This document shows, in pieces, positions 7,635 to 16,321 of a stretch of DNA of 18,778 nt (its first letter is position 1; the number at the start of each line of letters is the position of its first letter). The notes below the pieces were generated by a model that did not search any database, was not told the origin of the DNA, and saw only the letters and a list, made by a program, of their open reading frames with translations. Made by a program: the position numbers and the translations under genes. This DNA is from Chlamydomonas sphaeroides (taxonomy: Eukaryota; Chlorophyta; Chlorophyceae; Chlamydomonadales; Chlamydomonadaceae): contig BDDC01001906.1 in the NCBI GenBank assembly GCA_001662425.1, positions 1-18,778 on the forward strand, read 5' to 3'.

Positions 7635-10600
7635 CTACTCCGCCATTGCATCGTTCAGCGACCCCACGAAGTCCGCCAGGCCCGCCAGAGCCCCCGCCGC
7701 CCAACCTTCCCAGCGCCCCTCTTCCACGTTGCAGCAGCCCTGGCCGTCGCCGCCGCCGGCTTCCCGCAGCAGCTCCCGCAAGTCGTCGTTCAGCGCCGGC
7801 AGCGTGCCTGGGGTGGCGGGGCGAGGGAAAGCGGCAAGGGCAGGGGCGGGGGCACAAGCTCAGGGTTTAGGATCCGCAGCCCCCTGGCCCCCACGCAGCA
7901 TGCTAAGGGCGTGAGCGGGCGCACAGGGCTGGGTACGCAGACAGCCTGCCGGCGCCCCTTTCATTATTGTAGGACCAGCAGCGTACAAGCCAGTGGAGGG
8001 TACCTGATGAGGCAACCGCCAGTACCGGCAGCCCGCTGCCCCCCTCGCAGCCAGCGGCTGCTCACCCGATAGCTCGGTGTGGCAGCCGGCGGCGTCCTCT
8101 ACGCACAGCACGCTGAGCTTGAGGGCCAGGGCCGGGCCGCCGCACGCCTGCTTCAAGGGCCGGTGGGAAAGAATGGAGCGGTGCGTGTGGCGCTGTGCCA
8201 CCTATAGCGCACAGCAACTAACGCTTTTCCGCCGAGGCCGCCGCACGCCTGCTTGCGGGCGTCGTGGTCGAGGACCCCAGCAAGGGCATGCATGGGTGTG
8301 GCCCATGGCGCTGCGGTCTTCGAGCAACCAAATGACGTCGCGAAGGCCTCCACAAGCCCGCCCAACCCGACCCGACCAGCCCACCCACCGGCGCGTACGT
8401 TCCCTCGTAAACCCGCTTGGCCTGCTTCCTCGCCAGATCCAGGTACGTGTCGGGCGGCAGGTGCGGGTTGGGCGGCGCGTCATGCCCCGCCGCCGCCGTC
8501 ACGGCCGCGTAGCCCACGCGGTCGCAGGCATCGGCTACCGCAGCAGCCAGCGCCAGGGTGCTGGGGTCCTAGCGGAGGCGGAGGAGGGCGGAATGGGTGG
8601 CAGGGCACCACATACAGGTGGAGCTGGACGGACCGCGACGCCTGCGACGAGCTGCGACGCCGTGCCAAGTGCGTACGACATGCCGTACCACACATGTGAC
8701 ATTCGCACGATTGTGCGGCACGTGCGCACCTGCACGCTGCTGCGCTGTCCCAGCAGCATGAGCCGCATGTCGAGCTGCGGTGGGCGGGCCGCGACAGGAT
8801 GGGGCATGGGGGCGGCATGAGCGGGCCGCATGCCCGCATGTCCGTCAGTGATGTGTGCGGGGAGCTGGGGTTGATGCCCGCTTCCTCGCCAACATACAGC
8901 TGGGGCGGCACGCACCCTGCTGGCGCAGGTCAGCGGGCCCCAGGCAATCGACTTGATGTTGTCGATGCCGCTGAGGTTGTTAATGTAATCGTTCTGTGGG
9001 ATCCTGCTGGCGCGCACCTGCTGCGGGCCGCCGATGAGGCTGATGACGTGGCAGCGGTCTTGCACCTCCTTGACCTTGCACAGCCCCGGGCCGCCGCAGC
9101 CGCCGCCATCGCCACAGCCGTCGCCGTAACCGCTGTCACCGTCGCCGCCATCGCCGCTTGCCAGCTCTAACCTAAAGGTGTGCTTCAGGTTCAGCCGGCG
9201 CTGCATCACGTGCAGCGTGGCGGTGGTCCTGGCGTCCACCAGCGTGAAGCCCAGGCGGCCGCGCAGCCAGGAATCGATGCGGGCCGGCAGGTCGCCCGGA
9301 AGCGCGTTGGAGAAGGTCGATGTGCCGGTTGGCGAGCACAGTGCCTGGAGGGAGGCAAGGCAGGGTGCGGCACGGTACGTCAACACACACAGCGACAGGC
9401 AGGGTGCGGAGGGCCCTGAGGCGGAGGGCCCTTTCACTGTAGGACCTGCGTGGAAGTCAGTGAAAGGTACCTGAGACAACCGCCATTACTGGCAGCCCAG
9501 GGACTCTATGAACAGACCGGTTAGATGCGGAGGGCCCTGGCGCGCAGGGCAGCGCTGGCTGGCTGGTGCTGGTGCACGCACGCATGCAGGGTGTGCCCCC
9601 ACCTGCAGCTGCTGCAGGGGCACCGGCTCGTCCGGCGCCGCCTTGAGCTAGTGGAAGAGCTGCTTACCTGTGCGGCGAGGGCAGGGTGGGGCAGGGCAGC
9701 GGCAGGGCACCAGGTGTGCGGGGGAGGTGAGCGCGGGGCCCCTGGGCACGAGCGCGTGGCGTGGGCCAGGCAGTCTGCGGCGCGCAGGCGGGGTCGCATG
9801 CGGTGGAGTTGCCGGAACTAACATAGATCCTATGAGCTGACTGGGCAAAGACCAGAAGTTCTGGCAGCCCCACGCGCGCAGGGCAGCAGTCCCGGCGGCC
9901 CGGCTCCCTAGCGCCAGCGGCCCTCCAACACCCCCCCACCCACCCACCCAGGTTGAGGCGCAGTACGAGCGCCTCGTAGGCCGGGCTGCTGCGGGCCGCA
10001 GCGTGTGCCGCCGCCGACAGCGCCGCCGCTACGGCCCCGCCCAGCGCCGCCGCGTCGTGGAACCGCGCGCCGCCGTGTCGTCGCTGCCGGGCAGCAGGAC
10101 GAGGGGCCGCACGCGGCGGCAAGTCGCGGGTGGGGATGCGGCCCAGGGGCCAGGAGCCGGGAGCCAGGAGCCGTCCCAGCCCTCCTTGCAACGGCAAGGT
10201 AGGAGCGAAAGCCAAGCCCAGCCCCTCAACCTGGCTGCACCTGTCCGACCAAGTGCGGCCCACCTGCGCGGGGTCGCTGGGGGCACCCACGCCCGCCGGT
10301 GGCTGCGGGCCAGCTGGCGTTTCGCACAGCGACAACCCCGCCAGCCGGCCCCACAGTGCCCGACCGCTGCCGTCACCGCCAACGGAGCCCGCGGCGCCGA
10401 CGAGGTGGGCCGGCGGCGGCGCCTCCGCTGCCAGCGCCACGAACAGCGGCCCCTTCCGGCCGGCCGCGGCGGACACGTCGCCTGCGCGGCAGCAGCGCAC
10501 GGAACTCAAGGGGCCGGTGGCGTGGGTGGTCGCCTGCCGGATGCCGTGCTGGCGCCGCGAAGCTCGTCTTACTGCAATGCACGACCAGCGAGGCGCCGCA

Positions 10601-11229
10601 GCACCCTTTGCACCCTTTGACGCGGCCCCACGGACGCATTCGTGGAGGCATTCCGCAGCGCACCTGCTGCCGGCTCGAAGCGCACCGCCGCCAGGCGCCC
10701 GCCTGCTGCTGCTGCTCCTTGCCCGCCACCGCCACCGCCACCGCCTCCTTCGATGCGCCACAGCAGCAGCACGTGATCGAAGCGCAGCTGGGGGAAGGCG
10801 TACCTGGCGCTGCCTGAAGGCGGGGGCGAGGGTGGCAGGAGGACGGCGGCGGGCAAGCACAGCGGGGCGGGGCGTGGGAGCGGCTGGAGAGGGGCCGACG
10901 CGACCCACGCGAGCCCCTGCCGCCCGGCGCGCGCGGGTCAGGCCTGCCCGCCGCTCACGAGGCGCACCTCGCGCCACGCTGGCCTCCACCTGCGCCCGCA
11001 GCAGCGCCGCCGCCGCGTCCGCCACCTCCTGGCTGCGTGCGGTCACCACCGCGGCGTCCTCGCCCGCGCGCACGTCGATGCACGCGCCGCCCGACCGCCT
11101 GCTGAGCCACTTGACGTTGGCGGCGCCGCGGCCGATAACCTGCGCCGGCTCCAAGCCGCAAAGCGGCACGCGGCGCTTGAAGCTGCCCGCGCCGCGGCTG
11201 CGGCGGTTGTGCTGCCGCTGGCCCTCCAT
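7635..11229 (-). CDS. KH-like-domain protein of unknown function (about 600 aa, about 9 exons)
   Basis: Exons (minus): 11229-10968, 10813-10573, 10504-10264, 10083-9948 (or -9940), 9667-9603 (or 9647-9603), 9344-8916, 8568-8389, 8147-8066, 7807-7635 (TAG). Junctions keep phase. Residues 20-85 look like a KH RNA-binding domain: VPLCGLEPAQVIGRGAANVK, a following RRSGGACIDV strand and a C-terminal Ala-rich helix; the last Gly of the GxxG loop is Ala (GRGA). Next come RYAFPQLRFDHVLLLWRI and a poly-Gly insert. After exon 3, recognisable only as protein-like, come YEALVLRLNLG, PDEPVPLQQLQ, LPARIDSWLRGRLGFTLVDA, a Gly/Asp-rich loop, then VKEVQDRCHVISLIGG and IPQNDYINNLSGIDNIKSIA. I do not recognise this C-terminal region. 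Exon 2/3 alternatives: donor at 10585 with acceptor before 10481 also keeps phase. The 4/5 junction is ambiguous because one reading crosses an in-frame TAG (9650-9648). It could be two genes; no stop forces a split. An RNA-related role is inference from the KH-like domain. Confidence 0.6.
7955..8034. repeat. Dispersed repeat, copy 1 (intron 8 of the KH-protein gene)
   Basis: About 80 bp similar to 9429-9498: shared blocks are CCCTTTCA, TGTAGGACC, GGGTACCTGA or AGGTACCTGA, CAACCGCCA and GGCAGCCC, in the same order and orientation, with small gaps. This copy has lost most of the internal dyad seen in copy 2. Confidence 0.75.
8135..8153 (-). repeat. 19-bp direct repeat at the exon 8 acceptor (copy in use)
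   Basis: GGCCGCCGCACGCCTGCTT on plus. On the minus strand it spans the acceptor AAGCAG and the first 13 nt of exon 8 (GCGTGCGGCGGCC). An exact second copy lies 101 bp upstream in transcription order at 8236-8254. Confidence 0.9.
8236..8254 (-). repeat. 19-bp direct repeat, duplicate acceptor
   Basis: An exact copy of 8135-8153, including a complete AAGCAG acceptor and exon start. Beyond it the sequence diverges from exon 8 (continuing CTCGGCGGA in place of CGGCCCTGG). It could act as a decoy or alternative acceptor in the intron before exon 8. Confidence 0.9.
9429..9498. repeat. Dispersed repeat, copy 2, with a 10-bp dyad (intron 5 of the KH-protein gene)
   Basis: Similar to 7955-8034. It contains the perfect inverted repeat CCTTTCACTG (9430-9439) and CAGTGAAAGG (9458-9467) around an 18-nt spacer, followed by GTACCTGAGACAACCGCCA. 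It is preceded by local repeats of GCGGAGGGCCCT. Confidence 0.8.
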
Positions 11230-12115
11230 CCATCTCTGTGCGCCTGTGGCTGTGTTGTGGTGCCACAGGCGCTGGTCGCAATCAAGTGGCACAGGATGAG
11301 GCGGGCACCGACATTGTGTTTCGAGGCAAGAATCGCAGGCCAGCACACCGCCACGGGCGCCGTCACGGGTCGGGGCCGCGGCGGGTCGCAGACGCCCCGC
11401 CTTGCCTACATAACGCCATGCGGAGGGGCGGGCGACCGCCTGAGGCCCGGACCACGCGCCACAACAACACAACACTAGCCTGCCTGCATACCCCCAGCAG
11501 GGGCCTAGCAAATGCGCTCCGCCACCACCGACCACTGCTCTCACCCCCGCATCCTGCCGCCACTCGCCTGCCCTTGCCGTCGCCGTGCCGCTCCCCTTCG
11601 CCCCACGCTCCAGAGGCCCCTCCCTTCACTCCCGGCCCGGCACCACTTTTTTACCGCCCCACCCCGCAGGGCTGCTGTCGCCGCACCAGCGAGGACCAAC
11701 CAGCAGCCCCTGGCGGCCGGTCGTACCACACGGCGCATGCGGCCTCCCCCTCCCCCCCCAACAGCGACGTGCCGGGTGCGCTGCAACCGCGGCGCGCTGC
11801 CACCCCAGCAGCAGCGCCCTCCGGCCCTACCGCACGGCGCCAGCGGGCCGCACCGCCGCGGCCCGCTCCCCGACATCGCCGCCGCGGCATCCGCCCAGCA
11901 GTGACCCGCTGGCTGCCACGCCAGCAGCAACCCGCAGCCCCCGCCGCCACGGCAGCTGTCCCAGCAGCGCCTGAACCGCCGAGCCCCCCTTGCCGGGTGC
12001 TGCAGCCGCCGCTGCGACGCCCGTCCGTGCCGCTGGCATGCCAGCCAGCCGCCTGCGCCCGCCTGCGCCATCGGCCGCAGGCTTCTGTCACCCCAGCCCC
12101 ACTGCCGCCGCCATG
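11230..12115. other. Spacer between the UBC27-like gene and the KH-protein gene
   Basis: About 0.9 kb of very GC-rich sequence holding the 3' UTR of the E2 gene and the 5' region of the KH-protein gene. I found no TGTAA on the minus strand and no clear TATA-like element. Ala/Gly/Arg-rich ORFs run through it in several frames (for example minus 12039-11827) without recognisable content, so an additional 5' exon of the KH-protein gene cannot be excluded. Confidence 0.55.
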
Positions 12116-15061
12116 TCACCCCAGCAGCTTCTCCAGCGCCGCGTTCTCGTCGCCGGCCGTCTCCCGCAGCGCCGCGATGGCCGCCTGGCGGTCGAAGCCC
12201 ATCTCCACGATGCGCGCGATCTTGTCCTCGGGCGCGGTGGCGTGCGGGTTAGCAAACGCTTCAGTCCAGTACCTGGGGAGCACGGAGCGGGAGGCAGAGG
12301 GGGCGGGGGCAGCGAAAGGTGGGCAGCTGGAAGTGGAACAGATGCGTTTCAGCCGGGCCAGCATCCGCCCCCGGCTCATGACCACCGCTGCCACCCTACT
12401 GCGGCAGCGCACCACATGCCGCGACTCTATCCCCGACGCGCTCTCACAACCCCCCGCCCATCGGCTACCTGCCTCCGCTCCCCTCCCCCCTGTCTTACAC
12501 CGCACACCTCGCTTCCCTCCCCGCTGCTTCACTTGGCGGTTTTGTTATGTGTCAGCGTTCGCTGCCTACCACCCTGCAATGCTTGCGCTCTCACGACCTC
12601 CTTCCGTATCTCGCCCCCTGTCCATCCCCTTCTCGCTGCCTCACTTGGCGGTCTTGTTGTAGGTTTCCCGCTCGCTGAGGTACTGCTTGGCCACCTGGGC
12701 GTCCTGGGGGGAGGTAGAGGGGATGGGAATGACCGGCGAGGGAAGGAAAGGGGGAGGGCAGGGAGGATCAAAGAAAGCAAGGCACCAGGGCCAGAGGGCA
12801 GAGCAGAGGTGCTACTGAGCCACCTGGGCGCCCTGAGGGCGGCGGGAGGAGGCCGGGCAAGGCGCTCAAGGTCATGGAGGCTAGAACGCAACAGTGGACG
12901 AAGCGGCGGCCGTGTACCCTGGTGTGCCACGCGATTGGGGTTTCGCAATTGGCGGCAATTAACTACCTCGCACCTTGCCCCCTTCATCCCGAATCAAGAG
13001 TATACGGCCCATCCCCATCTCCTTCTTTCCCCCTTCGCTCTGCGGGCTCCGCATCGCCCACCAACCTGCGGGTCGTCCGGCTGCGGCGACGACAGCAGCG
13101 CCTGCAGACTGAGCAGCGCCGTCTTGAGCGTGAGCGCGGGGGACCACTGGGGAGGCAGGGGCGGGGTGGGTACCGGTATAAATGGTGAGAAGGCACGGAC
13201 GCGATCAATCCAATTTAGCCAAAATGTAGCGCGGTGTTGTGTTGCAGCCGAGATGGGCAGCGCCGTACAAGCGCAAACACGAGGGAGGGCGCAGCGCGGG
13301 TGTGAGGTGGTGGGGAGGGTGTGTCAGGGCAAGCGACCGCGTCCGCCACACAACCCCCTCCTGCGAAGCGTCCCCAGAAGCGCGCTGAGGGGCCTGCATG
13401 GCGACCAGCCGCCCCGCCGCTCGCTTGAGGCGGGGAGAACCAGTCAGGCAAGCGGCCGACCGCAAGCGCGCCCCTGTCGCCAGCACACACGCGTGCCTCT
13501 GCATCCCGCTGCCGCCGGCCGATGGCCTCTTTCTCCCCACGCCACCCCACGCCACCCTGCGACTTCCGCCAGCCCCTATGCGTGCATTCTCCTTGGCCCC
13601 GCCTGGCCAGCCAAGAGGAGTGCCCTGGTCGACGGCATCTTGGGGTATGGCGCGGTTGACAACGCCTGCCCTTCCCTTCCAGGGCCTCCGACCCCACGTC
13701 CCCCACCTGGTCCTTGAGGATGTCCAGGCAGATGGCTCCGCTCTGGCTGCTCACGTTGGGGTGCCATACCTGGGATGGGGCGGGCCCGGGTTCGAGGAGC
13801 GGGGTGAATGGGGTTACGAAGGGACAGTCAGAGAGCCACCGGGAGAGCACCCCAGGGGCCAGAGCGCCCGCCATTGACGCCACGTCCCGACAGCCACAAG
13901 CGGTGCCACCGCCCCGGTGCTCAGCTCGCGGCCGCCCTGTCGCCAGCCGGACGCGGCAGCGCCGGCGCCGGTCGCGCCAGGCCCGCGACGACCTCTCGCC
14001 CCAACAGCGCCCGCGGCGCCGCTGCGGCAGCAGCGCCGGCGCTGCTCTCGCCGCGGGCCACGGCTCGCCGCCGCCCCGCCAGGCCGCCACCGACGCAGAG
14101 CGGTGCGCGTGGGGGAGGCGCGTGTCGTGCGCAGCCGCCATGTCTGCTGGCGCCAGCTGGTGCCAGCAGCGGCTGCGGCAGGACCCTGCCGCGCCGTGCT
14201 GCGGCAGCCCTGGCTGTGACAGCCATCACGGCGGCGGCCTTCTCACCGGGGGCGATACCCGCTGCGACAACACGGTGCCGCCTGTTGACCCGTGCGGGGC
14301 CCCGCGCCTCCTCGGGCCTTTGAGGGCCTGCCCGTCGGCGGTGGCCGCTGCCCGGGGCGGTGGTCCCCGTGGGTGCACGGCGCAGCCCCGGGGTGCCGGG
14401 TGCCGGGTGCGGAGGCCCAGGCGGCTGCGCGCACCTTGGCGACTGCTCTGCGACAGGGCCTCGGCCCCTGCCCTCTTATCTCCCAACCCAAAGCCCCGGA
14501 GGCCTGGCCCGTTCTAGGCGTGCCTACGGGCACGGCTGCCAGCGGCCCAGCCCCGGCCTGCGCCCCGGGCGGCTGTCCGCAGGGTCTGTGCGCACCTTGG
14601 TGATGAATTTCATCTTTGGCGGCACGAAGGGGTACGAGTTGTCGAGCGTGATGTCGACCGCGAACAGGCCGCCCTCGTAGGGCGTGTCCTTGGGTCCGGG
14701 CACGAAGCCTGGGGGCCCGCGAGGGAGAGCAAGAGGCGAGGGACAGGGGGTGAGCAAGCCCCCACGCTCTACGCATGACTCATGCGGTGCGGGGCCCGTG
14801 CGTTGTGCCTGTGACCGGCCCGCGACGCACCCATCAAGTGCTGCAAGGAGTTGTTCCTCAGCTGCACTGTGACGCCCGAGGCGGTATCCCGTTCAATCTC
14901 TTTTAGCTCCTGGACGAGGAGGGAGTGTGGAGTAGGGGTAGGGACGGGGTGGGCACACCTCCATCCTCGAACCAGCTCCTTATCAGTCGTGCGTGCCGCC
15001 GGCATCACGTGTGCGCGCGTGCGCTGCTCGCCTTCTGTATCCGCGCGAGATCTAGGGCCAT
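12116..15061 (-). CDS. UBC27: UBC27/UBE2K-type ubiquitin-conjugating enzyme E2 with UBA domain
   Basis: Exons (minus): 15061-15032, 14909-14831, 14708-14596, 13769-13707, 13146-13066, 12703-12645, 12272-12116; TGA; 193 aa, against about 192-200 for the family. All phases close. The UBC fold spans residues 1 to about 150: MALDLARIQK, ELKEIERDTASGVTVQL, GFVPGPKDTPYEGGLF, YPFVPPKMKFITK, then VWHPNVSSQSGAICLDILKD with the HPN motif and catalytic Cys at residue 88, and WSPALTLKTALLSLQALLSS. After KYWTEAFANPHA a C-terminal UBA domain follows: KIARIVEMGFDRQAAIAALR to ALEKLLG. The enzyme takes ubiquitin from E1 as a Cys thioester and passes it on with E3s; UBE2K orthologues build K48 chains and the UBA binds ubiquitin. 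It probably acts in the cytosol or nucleus. Intron 1 has a GC donor (AAG|GCGAGC). Degenerate copies of exon 6 lie on both sides of the real exon. Confidence 0.95.
12523..12570 (-). pseudogene. Degenerate downstream copy of E2 exon 6 (3' half and donor)
   Basis: On the minus strand this matches the end of exon 6 with readable S-E-R and T-H-N-K-T-A-K plus the same AA|GTGA donor, about 112 bp after the real donor. Codon differences inside the matching blocks are synonymous (GAG/GAA, CGG/CGC, AAG/AAA), but one frame shift separates SER from THNKTAK. It lies in intron 6 of the E2 model. Confidence 0.75.
12800..12840 (-). pseudogene. Degenerate upstream copy of E2 exon 6 (acceptor and 5' half)
   Basis: On the minus strand the acceptor AG (12834-12833) is followed by codons reading G-A-Q-V-A-Q-stop-H-L, matching D-A-Q-V-A-K-Q-Y-L of exon 6. 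The acceptor lies 129 bp before the real one. The stop is a TAG (12814-12812) where exon 6 has CAG. It lies in intron 5 of the E2 model and similarity fades after nine codons. Confidence 0.7.
15030..15031 (-). promoter_or_regulatory. Non-canonical GC splice donor of E2 intron 1
   Basis: Exon 1 (MALDLARIQK) ends AAG at 15032 and the next bases are GCGAGC. The downstream exon starts at 14909 after gtccag and reads ELKEIERD in phase. The nearest GT donors downstream shift the frame. The GC-AG class is a known minor subset of U2 introns. Confidence 0.75.
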
Positions 15062-16321
15062 GGTCCGACACGTCAGCCGCTGCTGAGCCTAGTTTTAACG
15101 AGCAGTTGAAGGTGCAAAAGTTAAGCTACAGGAATAGCTTCTCGGTGCAGGCTTCGGAGCTTGTTTGCAGAATTGCTCTAGAAGAAGAAGGGTGGTCGCG
15201 GCTGTGCGAACGTGCAATCCTAATTTGTAGTACTAGGCTATATGTAATTGCGTGGAGGTCTATGGGCGGGGCCGGTGGTGTCGCTGCCACCTGCCAGGAC
15301 GCCTGTCGGACGACCGCCATCAGCTCAAACCCCTAACCCAGTGTTACAGTTCGCGCAACCCGCCTCCCCCACATACCCAGCATCAATGTCACGTCGTGAA
15401 ACACTGAGGTGCCGACAGCTGCTCATATGTCGCCGTGTGGCATCCAACATGTGCCAGCAGAGGGACACTGCTTGACTCACAACCTGGCCGGCGAGGGCTC
15501 GGGCCCGCAGCTTGGCAGCAGACGGGAGACCTACGGCGCGTGCCGAGCCCGGCATAACTGGCGGTGCCCTTGCCCGTCCACCAACCAGCCTGCCGGCTCC
15601 ACGCGGGTACCACTCGGCGCCCGGCCTGTGTCCCAAGGAGCGTCATCTTTCGACCCCCAAAATGGTACCCATGTGGCCGGCTCCGGCAGCTCGCGCTGTC
15701 ACTCTGGCTGCGGGGCGTCACGAATGCAGGAGGAGCTGTGCGAGCAAAGGTGCGTGCCCCACCCAGGCATGCGCCGTGGCGCCAGAGCGCCGCTGGCCTT
15801 GCCGTGCCCCCCCCCCCGGCGGCATTCCAGCTGGGTTCCGCTCGCCGGAACATGCCCGGCCGCCCGTTCAACACGTCCAACGGGCTGTTACAAGCTGCGC
15901 ATCGTCCCGGTCTAGCCGGGAGACATGCCGCAGCGCACACGGCACCCGTCGAGCCCCCTGCCCGACCTGAGCTCTGCGCCCACTAGTACCGTACTGCAGG
16001 GCGTTCCGAGGCCCATCCCCCAACCCAATGGATCTAATCGCGAACGCGCCTTGTCTTCGCCCCAAAGCCCAAACCCAGGCACGCGCCGTTCCGTTCGCCG
16101 ACTGGTCTCGGATCACCTTGTTGGAGGGGTCGGAGGGGGAGGGGGACCCGCGCCCACGGCCACACACACCGCATCACACCACACCACATCACGACATGAC
16201 AAGACACACCCGCCTGCCCCGCCACGTCCCAAACACCTGCCGCGCACCCTCCGCATCCTCTGCAGGCTCGGGCTCAACCTGGCGACCGTCTGTTGGCTTT
16301 GCCTCAGTCCAAAGCAAGCCC
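15062..16321. other. Spacer between the signal-anchor protein gene and the E2 gene
   Basis: About 1.26 kb. The left part (15080-15260) is clearly AT-richer than the rest of the window and is the probable E2 promoter; a CATATAG on minus (15244-15238) lies about 177 nt before the ATG, and a GTTAAAAC-like stretch about 30 nt before it. The right part should hold the 3' UTR of the upstream minus-strand gene. A CA-rich tract lies at about 16156-16210. ORFs at 15389-15986 on both strands have no recognisable domain. Confidence 0.5.
15888..15892 (-). terminator. TGTAA polyadenylation-type motif after the signal-anchor protein gene
   Basis: TGTAA on the minus strand, 430 nt past the TGA at 16324-16322. 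Motif and distance both suit chlorophycean 3' UTRs, which are often several hundred nt long. A second copy lies further along near 15344. Confidence 0.5.

Noticed and set aside
10130..11299. 389-aa plus-strand ORF
   Set aside because: It is antisense to the KH-like-domain exons, whose minus-strand reading is far more protein-like and phase-consistent.
11238..12662. 474-aa plus-strand ORF
   Set aside because: It covers the spacer and the antisense of E2 exons 6-7, with low-complexity Pro/Ala/Arg composition and no motif.
11990..13717. 575-aa plus-strand ORF
   Set aside because: It lies antisense to exons 5-7 of the E2 gene, is Arg/Pro/Ser-rich, and has no domain. Long open frames are expected by chance at this GC content.
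15126..15320. First exon of the E2 gene from the ORF at 15320
   Set aside because: The 10-codon exon at 15061-15032 gives the family N-terminus (MALDLARIQK) directly; the upstream ORF has no E2-like ending and lies in the AT-rich promoter-like stretch.
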